DNA from: an uncultured Collinsella sp.
Lineage (GTDB): Bacteria > Actinomycetota > Coriobacteriia > Coriobacteriales > Coriobacteriaceae
Length of the DNA stretch: 5,475 bases
Direction of reading: 5' to 3'
NCBI GenBank assembly: GCA_905207425.1
Contig: CAJLLB010000122.1
Span: 1 to 5,475, forward strand
Below, in pieces: positions 1 to 5,008 of the stretch (positions within the stretch are counted from its first letter, which is position 1; the number at the start of each line of letters is the position of its first letter). Under the pieces are notes generated by a model. The model was not told the DNA's origin and did not search any database. It saw nothing but the letters and a program-made list of their open reading frames with translations. Position numbers and translations under genes: made by a program.

Positions 1-889
1 TCGCCATAGCCGTCATATCTGGATCTGCTCCGTTTCCATTGACATTCCAGCCTCCGTCGCTCAACTGTGCCGCCAGGATGGCGTCGATGAGCGTCAGTAC
101 GCCTCCGTCGTTGTTGCTCGGAATGCGCCACTTGGCGTGCGCGTTCATATGCTCCTCGGCGTTGTCCACGATAAAGCTGTGACCGACGCGCTCCAGCATG
201 GGGATGTCGTTGTAGGTATCACCCACGGCGGCAGCATCGGCAATATCGATGCCCAGGTGCTCGCACAGGTGCGCGACGCCGGCGCCCTTGTCGACGCCCA
301 GGTTCATAAAGTCGATCCACTCGCGCCCGGCGTTGGTGACGTAGAGCTTGTCCGAGAACTCGGGGCTATAGGTCTCGCGGAAAGCGGGCTCGGCGTCGTA
401 GCCGGGGAAGAAGACCGAAATCTTGTTGGACTCGAAATCAATGCCCTCAAAGCTGTCGACGTAGTTGATTGTGTTGTAGTAGACGCTGATCTCGTCGTGG
501 TATTGATGGTCGCGGGCAAGCACGTAGAACTCGTCGAAGCAGCACAGGACGGGGACAGCGCGAGGATCCTCCGAGGCACGGTTCAAGACCTGCTGATACA
601 GCTCCACGTCAATATTGCTCTTATAGATATAGCTGCCGCGATAGATCACGCACGCTCCGTTGTCGGGACAAAAGGCGAGGCGGTTCTTGATGCCCTCGAA
701 CATCTCCTCGAGCTTGGGGGCGGGACGTCCGCTGGCGGGGCAGAATACGATGCCGGCGTCGGCGAGCTTGTCCAGGCGCTCATCAAGACCCTGGGGCAGC
801 ACACGCTCGTCGGTCAGCAGCGTCTTGTCCATATCGACGGCGAGAATCTTAATGTTGCCGATGTTGGCGTCCGATTCGTAAGTTTGCAT
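1..889 (-). CDS. Cof-type HAD-family hydrolase (partial, C-terminus off window)
   Basis: A predicted cytosolic phosphatase of the haloacid dehalogenase superfamily, Cof/type IIB subgroup, which usually dephosphorylates sugar phosphates or similar small metabolites. The substrate cannot be told from sequence. The minus-strand frame is open for 296 codons from the ATG at 889-887 and runs off the left edge. Motif I is AVDMDKTLL (nucleophile D19, acid/base D21). Motif II is the S53-G-R of CPASGRP. Motif III is K201 in GVDKG. Motif IV is GDTYND (223-228), which binds Mg2+. The stretch between motifs II and III (about 80-190) fits the C2-type cap of Cof proteins. Family members are usually about 270 residues, so only a short tail should be missing; the Asn/Gly-rich stretch near residue 280 may be an extension. 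An AAAGG ribosome site lies 9 nt before the ATG. The gene is divergent from argG. Confidence 0.9.
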   Translation of the reverse strand, partial: MQTYESDANIGNIKILAVDMDKTLLTDERVLPQGLDERLDKLADAGIVFCPASGRPAPKLEEMFEGIKNRLAFCPDNGACVIYRGSYIYKSNIDVELYQQVLNRASEDPRAVPVLCCFDEFYVLARDHQYHDEISVYYNTINYVDSFEGIDFESNKISVFFPGYDAEPAFRETYSPEFSDKLYVTNAGREWIDFMNLGVDKGAGVAHLCEHLGIDIADAAAVGDTYNDIPMLERVGHSFIVDNAEEHMNAHAKWRIPSNNDGGVLTLIDAILAAQLSDGGWNVNGNGADPDMTAMA

Positions 890-924
890 AAAAAAGCGCC
901 TTTCGTTTCGAGATCGTTTCAGAC

Positions 925-930
925 GTTATA
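925..930 (-). promoter_or_regulatory. Candidate -10 element for the HAD hydrolase gene
   Basis: On the minus strand this reads TATAAC, five of six matches to the sigma-70 type -10 consensus. It would put a start near 918 and give a leader of about 30 nt before the ribosome site and ATG. No convincing -35 hexamer sits 16-18 bp upstream (ACGCTC at 948-953), so this is only a candidate. Confidence 0.3.
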
Positions 931-975
931 ACCATCAACTAGTAGTCGAGCGTATTTTCGCAGGAATGGTGCGTA

Positions 976-993
976 TTTGCACTGCAATTCACA
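976..993. promoter_or_regulatory. ARG-box-like sequence with overlapping TTGCA-N-TGCAA palindrome
   Basis: Positions 978-991 match the ArgR/AhrC half-site layout TGAAT-N4-ATTCA at 8 of 10 arm positions: TGCAC then, after four bases, a perfect ATTCA. The same stretch contains an exact inverted repeat, TTGCA-C-TGCAA (977-987). It lies about 75-90 bp upstream of the likely start for the argG leader transcript. ArgR regulation of arginine genes is well established in bacteria; that this site is bound is inference from a weak match. It may instead serve the divergent HAD gene, or be chance. Confidence 0.27.
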
Positions 994-1032
994 AACTAAT
1001 GAAAAAACTTTTCAGAAATTTGAATTTGTCGC

Positions 1033-1060
1033 TTGTGCAGCGTGCACTTTATCGTAATAT
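1033..1060 (+). promoter_or_regulatory. Candidate promoter of the argG leader transcript
   Basis: TTGTGC (1033-1038), a 16-bp spacer and TAATAT (1055-1060) form a moderate sigma-70-type promoter, with a start expected near 1067. The 40 bp upstream are AT-rich (A run 1002-1007, T runs to 1027) and could act as an UP element. A perfect inverted repeat GTGCA-GCG-TGCAC (1035-1047) overlaps the -35 and the spacer, where a repressor would block polymerase. This promoter would produce a transcript of about 375 nt before argG, containing the Arg-rich small ORF. Confidence 0.4.
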
Positions 1061-1163
1061 AGCGAACATCGAAAACGGAGACGGCAAAAGAGCCGTTTAC
1101 CGAGGAAAAGGTACCGTTTGCGATATTTGAATTGCGCCCGGCGATACGTGAGAGGAGAGGCAG

Positions 1164-1238
1164 ATGCAGTTCGTAAAGATCATCACCACTGCAGACAATG
1201 CCATCCGACGCCAGCGCGCAATTTCCCGACGACGATAA
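1164..1238 (+). CDS. Candidate arginine-rich leader peptide upstream of argG
   Basis: A 24-codon ORF (ATG to TAA) with a near-ideal ribosome site, AGGAG at 1153-1157, 6 nt before the ATG. It begins MQFVKIITTAD and ends RRQRAISRRR: six arginines in the last ten residues, three of them directly before the stop. Four of the six Arg codons are CGA (1206-1208, 1227-1235). No CGA occurs in the HAD gene, argG, argH or ndk here, which use CGC and CGT. In trp, his and leu attenuators, leader peptides carry runs of codons for the amino acid made by the operon, and ribosome stalling on them decides termination. This ORF sits 205 nt before argG, an arginine synthesis gene, and is followed by alternative hairpins and a terminator-like structure. 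The leader role is inferred; the ORF, ribosome site and codon cluster are direct observations. Confidence 0.72.
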   Translation: MQFVKIITTADNAIRRQRAISRRR

Positions 1239-1290
1239 CAATCGTCTCTGTCCGCATGGGGCGAATTGCCTCAACAGAGTCATTTTGAGG
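1231..1290 (+). promoter_or_regulatory. Competing RNA hairpins of the putative argG attenuator
   Basis: Three stems are visible. P1 pairs GACGAT (1231-1236, the last Arg codons and stop) with ATCGTC (1241-1246) across an AACA loop. P2 pairs CTCTGT (1246-1251) with ACAGAG (1274-1279), with an inner stem GGGGC (1258-1262) to GCCTC (1268-1272) containing one G-U pair. P3 pairs CCTCAA (1269-1274) with TTGAGG (1285-1290). P2 and P3 share 1269-1274, so they are mutually exclusive. A ribosome stalled on the CGA triplet would cover P1 and probably the 5' arm of P2, favouring P3. Which fold is the antiterminator cannot be settled without energy calculations. Confidence 0.5.
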
Positions 1291-1302
1291 TCGTTGGGTT
1301 TT

Positions 1303-1349
1303 AGCACGACATTGCTGCATGTTTCTAGGGCATGTATGTGCTGATTTTT
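1303..1349 (+). terminator. Candidate intrinsic terminator (attenuator) in the argG leader
   Basis: AGCAC (1303-1307) pairs with GTGCT (1338-1342), enclosing a second stem TGCATG (1316-1321) with CATGTA (1331-1336, one G-U pair) and a 9-nt loop. Five T residues follow at 1345-1349. The internal loop is uneven (8 nt against 1) and the stem is not GC-rich, so it would be a leaky terminator, as suits attenuation. ACGAC (1306-1310) can instead pair with GTCGT (1290-1294), which would break the outer stem. The TGCATG...CATGTA palindrome could alternatively be a DNA operator. Confidence 0.45.
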
Positions 1350-1381
1350 GCTATTTAACCTGATATTGCACGGTATATGAC

Positions 1382-1410
1382 CTTGAAATGACTTGCAACT
1401 GACCGATGTT
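1382..1410 (+). promoter_or_regulatory. Possible argG-proximal promoter with ARG-box-like overlap
   Basis: TTGAAA (1383-1388) is a five-of-six -35 match; 16 bp further lies GATGTT (1405-1410), a poor -10. An ARG-box-like sequence overlaps the -35: TGAAA-N4-TTGCA (1384-1397), about 8 of 10 arm positions against the B. subtilis-type consensus TGAAT-N4-ATKCA. If real, argG would have a second start downstream of the attenuator, directly repressible by ArgR. The -10 is weak, so this is an alternative to the 1033-1060 promoter, not a firm call. Confidence 0.25.
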
Positions 1411-1443
1411 CTAACTAGCTACCAAGGGCGAAAGGAAACAGCC

Positions 1444-2670
1444 ATGAGCAAGGAAAAAGTCGTTCTCGCATATTCCGGTGGTCTTGATACATCCGTATGT
1501 GTCAAGTGGCTCCAGGACGAGAAGAATCTCGATGTCGTTTGCGTCTGCGGCAACGTGGGCCAGGAAGAGACCGGACTGGATGCCAAGAAGCAGAAGGCGC
1601 TCGACCTGGGCGTTCTCGATTGCCAGGTGCTCGACCTGCGCGACGAGTTCTCCGATGAGTTCCTGACCAAAGCCATCGCCGCAAACTCCATGTACGAGAA
1701 TAAGTATCCGCTGCTCTCCGCCCTGTCTCGCCCGCTGCTTGCCAAGAAGCTTGTTGAGGTCGCCCACGAGTTTGGCGCGACCTACGTCGCCCACGGCTGC
1801 ACTGGCAAAGGTAACGATCAGGTCCGTTTTGAGGCCGCCGTCAAGGCCCTCGACCCCGAGCTCAAGGTTATCGCCCCGGTTCGCGAGTGGGACCTGAAGT
1901 GCCGTCCCGACGAGGTCGCCTATGCCCACGCCCACAACGTGCCGGTTCCCGAGGGTGCCAACGACAACCCCTACTCCATCGACGACAACCTGTGGGGTCG
2001 CGCCATCGAGTGCGGTCACCTGGAGGACCCTTGGAATGAGCCGCTCGATGACGCTTGGGTTATGACCAAGAACCCCGAGGACACGCCTGACACCCCGACC
2101 TATACCGAGATCGAGTTTGAGGCCGGCAAGCCTGTCGCCGTCGACGGCAAGAAGATGAAGCTCTCCGAGATCGTCATCGCCCTCAACAAGATTTCGGGCG
2201 ACAACGGCTTTGGCCGTCTTGACCTGGTCGAGGATCGTCTGGTGGGCCTCAAGAGCCGCGAGTGCTATGAGGTTCCCGGCGCCCTGACGCTCATCACCGC
2301 CCACAAGGCGCTCGAGGACATCTGCGTCGAGGGCGACCTGCTCAAGACCAAGATCAAGCTCGAGCAGGATTGGGCCACCGCCGTGTACAACGGCCAGTGG
2401 TACAGCCCGCTCAAGAACGCGCTCGACGCCTTTATGGCCGATACCCAGAAGTTCGTGACCGGCACTGTCCGTCTGAAGTTCTTTAAGGGCAACTGCCATG
2501 TCGTCGGCCGCAAGAGTCCCTTCAGCCTCTACGACTACGGCCTGGCTACCTACGACCGCGACACCACGTTTGACGAGAAGGCCAGCGCCGGCTTTATCGA
2601 GATCGATACGCTGTCGCTCAAGACGTGGGCAAAGGTCCTGGGCCCCAGCTCTGCTGCTGCCCAGGCCTAG
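1444..2670 (+). CDS. argG: Argininosuccinate synthase
   Basis: Cytosolic enzyme that joins citrulline and aspartate using ATP, giving argininosuccinate, AMP and PPi: the penultimate step of arginine synthesis. The protein has 408 residues, the usual bacterial length. The N-terminal ATP-pyrophosphatase domain carries the P-loop AYSGGLDTS (9-17). The family's second signature GCTGKGNDQVRFE lies at 118-130, followed by SIDDNLWGR (178-186) and GRLDLVEDRLVGLKSRE (257-273) of the synthetase domain. The ATG at 1444 is chosen because it gives the canonical start MSKEKVVLAYSGG and has AAAGGA (1431-1436) 7 nt upstream; a TTG 51 nt earlier in frame lacks a ribosome site. The long leader before it contains a candidate arginine-codon attenuator. 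All 12 arginines use CGC or CGT. It is separated from argH by about 520 bp including a strong terminator. Confidence 0.98.
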   Translation: MSKEKVVLAYSGGLDTSVCVKWLQDEKNLDVVCVCGNVGQEETGLDAKKQKALDLGVLDCQVLDLRDEFSDEFLTKAIAANSMYENKYPLLSALSRPLLAKKLVEVAHEFGATYVAHGCTGKGNDQVRFEAAVKALDPELKVIAPVREWDLKCRPDEVAYAHAHNVPVPEGANDNPYSIDDNLWGRAIECGHLEDPWNEPLDDAWVMTKNPEDTPDTPTYTEIEFEAGKPVAVDGKKMKLSEIVIALNKISGDNGFGRLDLVEDRLVGLKSRECYEVPGALTLITAHKALEDICVEGDLLKTKIKLEQDWATAVYNGQWYSPLKNALDAFMADTQKFVTGTVRLKFFKGNCHVVGRKSPFSLYDYGLATYDRDTTFDEKASAGFIEIDTLSLKTWAKVLGPSSAAAQA

Positions 2671-2690
2671 CGCCTCCTTCCCTTGGTATC

Positions 2691-2748
2691 CGCGCGGCCC
2701 ATCCGCGTGATACATAACGGGCGCACGGGGTCCCTACCTTTCGTTATG
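2691..2748 (+). other. Two successive hairpins just after argG
   Basis: CGCGCGG (2691-2697) pairs with CCGCGTG (2703-2709, one G-U pair) across a 5-nt loop, beginning 20 nt after the argG stop. CATAACG (2713-2719) pairs perfectly with CGTTATG (2742-2748) around a 22-nt loop. Neither has a T run, so they are not clear terminators; they may protect the argG mRNA 3' end or be processing sites. A smaller stem GCCGC-GTCT-GCGGC follows at 2803-2816. Confidence 0.4.
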
Positions 2749-2823
2749 CTTGCTGACACTTCTTAACATCGGTGGCCCCTACGTTCCGCCCGCATATATG
2801 ATGCCGCGTCTGCGGCTGAGTCC

Positions 2824-2856
2824 GAGCCCCGCCGGGGTTGTCCGGCGGGGCTCCTT
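2824..2856 (+). terminator. Strong GC-rich intrinsic terminator downstream of argG
   Basis: A perfect 12-bp stem, GAGCCCCGCCGG (2824-2835) with CCGGCGGGGCTC (2842-2853), closes a 6-nt loop. The tail CTTCTATCAATTT is only moderately T-rich, which is common in GC-rich actinobacteria. It should end the argG transcript about 180 nt past the stop codon. If the small ORF at 2904 starts its transcript upstream of this point, the same hairpin would sit in that leader. Confidence 0.72.
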
Positions 2857-2903
2857 CTATCAATTTGGCGGCTCTGTGCCTATATATATGAGGAGTATCC
2901 ATT

Positions 2904-3074
2904 ATGTTCAATGCTATCGCGCATGCTTTGCTTGCCCTCGCGCCCGAGTTCGATGCTGTAAGGGTCGAGGACGTTCCTATGAGCCTGAAGGCCTGGATCG
3001 ATGGTTCGCAGGGCAACATCCGGAGGGAGACGTTGGGCGCCAAGTGCATGGTGCGTCACTTCTTTGCAAATTAG
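2904..3074 (+). CDS. Small hypothetical protein, 56 residues
   Basis: An ATG-TAG ORF not recognised as any family. AGGAG (2891-2895) lies 8 nt before the ATG, as good a ribosome site as those of argG and argH. The protein starts MFNAIAHALLALAPEFDAV, a mildly hydrophobic amphipathic N-terminus, and then becomes mixed-charge with a basic patch (NIRRE, residues 38-42) and one Cys. There is no clear membrane segment or signal peptide. Its five Arg codons include AGG twice and CGG, unlike the CGC/CGT of its neighbours, so it may be weakly expressed, acquired, or not coding. It lies between the argG terminator and argH, 118 nt before the argH start on the same strand, and could share a transcript with argH. 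No good promoter is visible between the terminator and its ribosome site; TATATATATG directly before the ribosome site is too close to be a -10. Confidence 0.5.
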   Translation: MFNAIAHALLALAPEFDAVRVEDVPMSLKAWIDGSQGNIRRETLGAKCMVRHFFAN

Positions 3075-3117
3075 CCACATGGCCCCGCGCGCGGCAGGGA
3101 GTGTGTAAAACTAGCGG

Positions 3118-3135
3118 TTGATAAATCGCTTTAGC
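3118..3135 (+). repeat. 18-bp direct repeat, copy 1 (before argH)
   Basis: TTGATAAATCG followed by CTTTAGC; 16 of 18 positions match a copy at 4654-4671, and the first 11 bases are identical. This copy lies 58 nt before the argH ATG. TTGATA also resembles a -35 hexamer but no fitting -10 follows. TCGC-TTTA-GCGA (3126-3135 plus GA) can form a short hairpin. Confidence 0.4.
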
Positions 3136-3192
3136 GACAGGGCACATTGCTTTGGACGCTTGTTTTGGTATTTGGAGAAAGGAGACGGTTCC

Positions 3193-4623
3193 ATGGCTCT
3201 TTGGGGCGGTCGTTTTGAGGCGGGCGTGGCCGAGGTCACGCAGGAGTTTGGCGCGTCGCTGCCGGTCGACAAACATCTCTATAAGCAGGATATCGCCGGC
3301 TCTAAGGCGCATGCCAAGATGTTGGCCGCCCAGGGCATCATCAGTGCCGAGGACGAGCAGGCGATTGCCAAGGGCCTGACCGGAATCGAACAGGATATCG
3401 ATGCCGGCAACTTTACCTTCGACATCAACGATGAGGACATTCATATGTCCATCGAGAGCGAGCTGACGCGTCGCATCGGCGAGGCTGGCAAGCGCTTGCA
3501 TACTGGGCGTTCGCGCAACGACCAGGTGGCGACCGATACGCGCCTGGGCGTCAAGGCGCTGGCCAAGGAGCTCATGGAGGCCAATCTTGAGCTGCGCCAT
3601 GTGCTGGTGGATGCGGCCAAGAAGTACGACAAGGTGATTCTGCCGGGCTACACGCACATGCAACATGCTCAGCCCGTGCTGCTGTCGCATCACCTGCTGG
3701 CGTATTCCTGGATGTTCGCGCGCGACTTTACGCGTTTGAAGGCCGCCTTTGATGCTGCCGACAACTGCCCGCTGGGTGCCGCTGCGCTTGCCGGTACGAG
3801 CTATCCGCTCGATCGCCAGATGACGGCTGCCGAACTTGGCTTTGCGGGCGTGATCCCCAACTCGCTCGATGCCGTTTCCGACCGTGATTTTCTGCTCGAT
3901 CTGCATTACGCCGGATCCGTCATGGCGATGCACCTGTCGCGTCTTTCCGAGGAGATCGTACTGTGGTCGAGCTCCGAATTTGGCTTTATCACGCTTTCCG
4001 ACTCGTACTCCACTGGCTCGTCCATCATGCCGCAGAAGAAGAACCCCGACTTTGCCGAGCTTATCCGCGGCAAGAGCGGTCGCGTGTACGGCAACCTGGT
4101 GCAGCTGCTGGTAACCATGAAGGGCCTGCCGCTTGCTTATAACAAGGACTTGCAGGAGGACAAGGAGGGCGCGCTCGATACCGCCCATACGCTCATGCAG
4201 TGCCTGTCCGTTATGGCCGGAATGATTTCGACTTGGACCGTCAACGAGGATGCCATGGCGCGCGAGTGCGGCGTGGGGCACCTTGCCGCCACCGATGTTG
4301 CCGATTACCTGGCCAAGCGTGGCCTGCCGTTCCGCGAGGCACATGCCGTGGTGGGCCATCTGGTCCTGATGTGCGAGAAGCGCGGCTGCAATCTTGAGGA
4401 CCTGCCGTTTGAGGTGTTCCAGGAGGCAAGCCCGCTCTTTGAGCGCGACATTACCGAGGCGCTCGATATCCCGTCGATTGTCGCCGCGCGCACGACCGAG
4501 GGCGGCACCGCTCCTGCCGCCGTTGCCGTGCAGTTGCAGCGTGCCGAGGCACAGCTCGTGGCTGACGAGGTCGTGTTTGGATCGCTGACCAAGGTCGTCG
4601 AGATGGGTCACGGGGCAAAGTAG
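3193..4623 (+). CDS. argH: Argininosuccinate lyase
   Basis: Cytosolic enzyme of the fumarase/aspartase superfamily, active as a homotetramer; it splits argininosuccinate into arginine and fumarate, the last step of arginine synthesis. The 476-residue protein is slightly longer than the usual 455-465. It opens with the typical MALWGGRFEAG. The three conserved active-site regions are present: HTGRSRNDQ (103-111), GYTHMQHAQP (152-161, with the catalytic T154-H155 pair), and the superfamily signature GSSIMPQKKNPD (275-286), whose serines include the catalytic base. The ATG at 3193 has AGGAG (3180-3184) 8 nt upstream. The frame is also open back to a TTG at 3118, but that start adds 25 atypical residues and lacks a ribosome site. 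No strong promoter is visible directly before it, so it may be read from upstream with the 56-residue ORF. A clear terminator follows. Confidence 0.98.
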   Translation: MALWGGRFEAGVAEVTQEFGASLPVDKHLYKQDIAGSKAHAKMLAAQGIISAEDEQAIAKGLTGIEQDIDAGNFTFDINDEDIHMSIESELTRRIGEAGKRLHTGRSRNDQVATDTRLGVKALAKELMEANLELRHVLVDAAKKYDKVILPGYTHMQHAQPVLLSHHLLAYSWMFARDFTRLKAAFDAADNCPLGAAALAGTSYPLDRQMTAAELGFAGVIPNSLDAVSDRDFLLDLHYAGSVMAMHLSRLSEEIVLWSSSEFGFITLSDSYSTGSSIMPQKKNPDFAELIRGKSGRVYGNLVQLLVTMKGLPLAYNKDLQEDKEGALDTAHTLMQCLSVMAGMISTWTVNEDAMARECGVGHLAATDVADYLAKRGLPFREAHAVVGHLVLMCEKRGCNLEDLPFEVFQEASPLFERDITEALDIPSIVAARTTEGGTAPAAVAVQLQRAEAQLVADEVVFGSLTKVVEMGHGAK

Positions 4624-4653
4624 AGGTTTGGCTGAAGCCGTTTTGGCCATGTA

Positions 4654-4671
4654 TTGATAAATCGTTTTCGC
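4654..4671 (+). repeat. 18-bp direct repeat, copy 2 (after argH)
   Basis: TTGATAAATCG followed by TTTTCGC, matching the copy at 3118-3135 in 16 of 18 positions. It lies 30 nt after the argH stop, immediately before the terminator stem, so the two copies bracket argH. Confidence 0.4.
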
Positions 4672-4673
4672 TT

Positions 4674-4710
4674 TACGGGCGCCTGCTGATGTGGGAGCCC
4701 GTATTTTGTT
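4674..4710 (+). terminator. Intrinsic terminator of argH
   Basis: TACGGGC (4674-4680) pairs perfectly with GCCCGTA (4697-4703). Inside, after one G-A mismatch, CCT pairs with GGG, leaving an 8-nt loop. The tail is TTTTGTT (4704-4710). Placed 50 nt past the argH stop, it is the clearest stem-plus-T-run in the window. Confidence 0.82.
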
Positions 4711-4778
4711 GCTATGGGGGAGGGGCTTGTCGAGAACTTCTGTAGGACCTTTGGGCAGGTTGTGAAGGGGATACGTTC

Positions 4779-4830
4779 GCGGGCGGCAACCGACCGCCTG
4801 CTCTGTTCGGCGCGGTTGATGGGCGGTCGG
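4779..4830. promoter_or_regulatory. Competing inverted repeats around a candidate ndk promoter
   Basis: CCGACCGCC (4790-4798) is a perfect 9-bp inverted repeat of GGCGGTCGG (4822-4830). The same arm can also pair with GCGGGCGG just upstream (4779-4786 with 4794-4801, one G-U pair, 7-nt loop). The right arm lies in the spacer of a candidate promoter (4816-4843), and the two 9-bp arms are 32 bp apart centre to centre, about three helical turns. This suits a protein bound to both arms, but no regulator can be named. Confidence 0.35.
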
Positions 4831-4843
4831 ATGGTACTCTAAT
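4816..4843 (+). promoter_or_regulatory. Candidate distal ndk promoter
   Basis: TTGATG (4816-4821), a 16-bp spacer, and TCTAAT (4838-4843), which differs from TATAAT at one position. A start near 4850 would give an ndk leader of about 160 nt. It lies downstream of the argH terminator, as expected for an independent ndk transcript. Confidence 0.45.
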
Positions 4844-4915
4844 CGGGCTTCGAAACAGAAGTGACACATATGGAGCGCTTTAATAAATTGCAACGTTTCA
4901 ATAAACAGCTTTTTG

Positions 4916-4944
4916 TTTAACTGCAGCTAAAACTCTGTTACGAT
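4916..4944 (+). promoter_or_regulatory. Candidate proximal ndk promoter
   Basis: TTTAAC (4916-4921), a 17-bp spacer, and TACGAT (4939-4944). The -10 has the TA...T pattern common in actinobacteria; the -35 is poor. A start near 4951 would leave a leader of about 58 nt. The 60 bp upstream are AT-rich, in contrast to the surrounding sequence. Confidence 0.38.
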
Positions 4945-5008
4945 GCAGTCCAGGCGGGTGCCGGAATGGGACTTGGGCACGCGCGAACCTACTTGAAAGG
5001 CTACTTTT

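Noticed and set aside
137..931. Plus-strand ORF of 264 codons opposite the HAD gene
   Set aside because: It mirrors the HAD coding frame, which has all four HAD motifs and a ribosome site. The plus-strand product is a low-complexity Val/Asp/Leu-rich shadow with no recognisable domain.
996..1307. Minus-strand ORF of 103 codons across the argG leader
   Set aside because: It starts at a GTG without a ribosome site, has no recognisable domain, and lies opposite the better supported leader peptide and hairpins.
1411..2715. Minus-strand ORF of 434 codons opposite argG
   Set aside because: A shadow caused by the strong third-position GC bias of argG; the product is Val/Leu/Gly-rich without motifs or a ribosome site.
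3085..3094. CCGCGCGCGG palindrome before argH
   Set aside because: A simple alternating GC run is likely by chance in this base composition; no T run or partner element supports a terminator or operator.
2750..3121. Plus-strand ORF of 123 codons overlapping the 56-codon ORF in another frame
   Set aside because: It starts at TTG, reads through the 12-bp terminator stem, and has no ribosome site; the 56-codon frame has AGGAG at proper spacing.
3118..3192. Extended argH start at TTG 3118, adding 25 residues
   Set aside because: Family members begin at MALWGGRF, and only the ATG at 3193 has a well-spaced ribosome site.
2977..4893. Minus-strand ORF of 638 codons covering argH and its flanks
   Set aside because: Although long, it is the antisense reflection of argH, extends through the argH terminator, and resembles no protein family.
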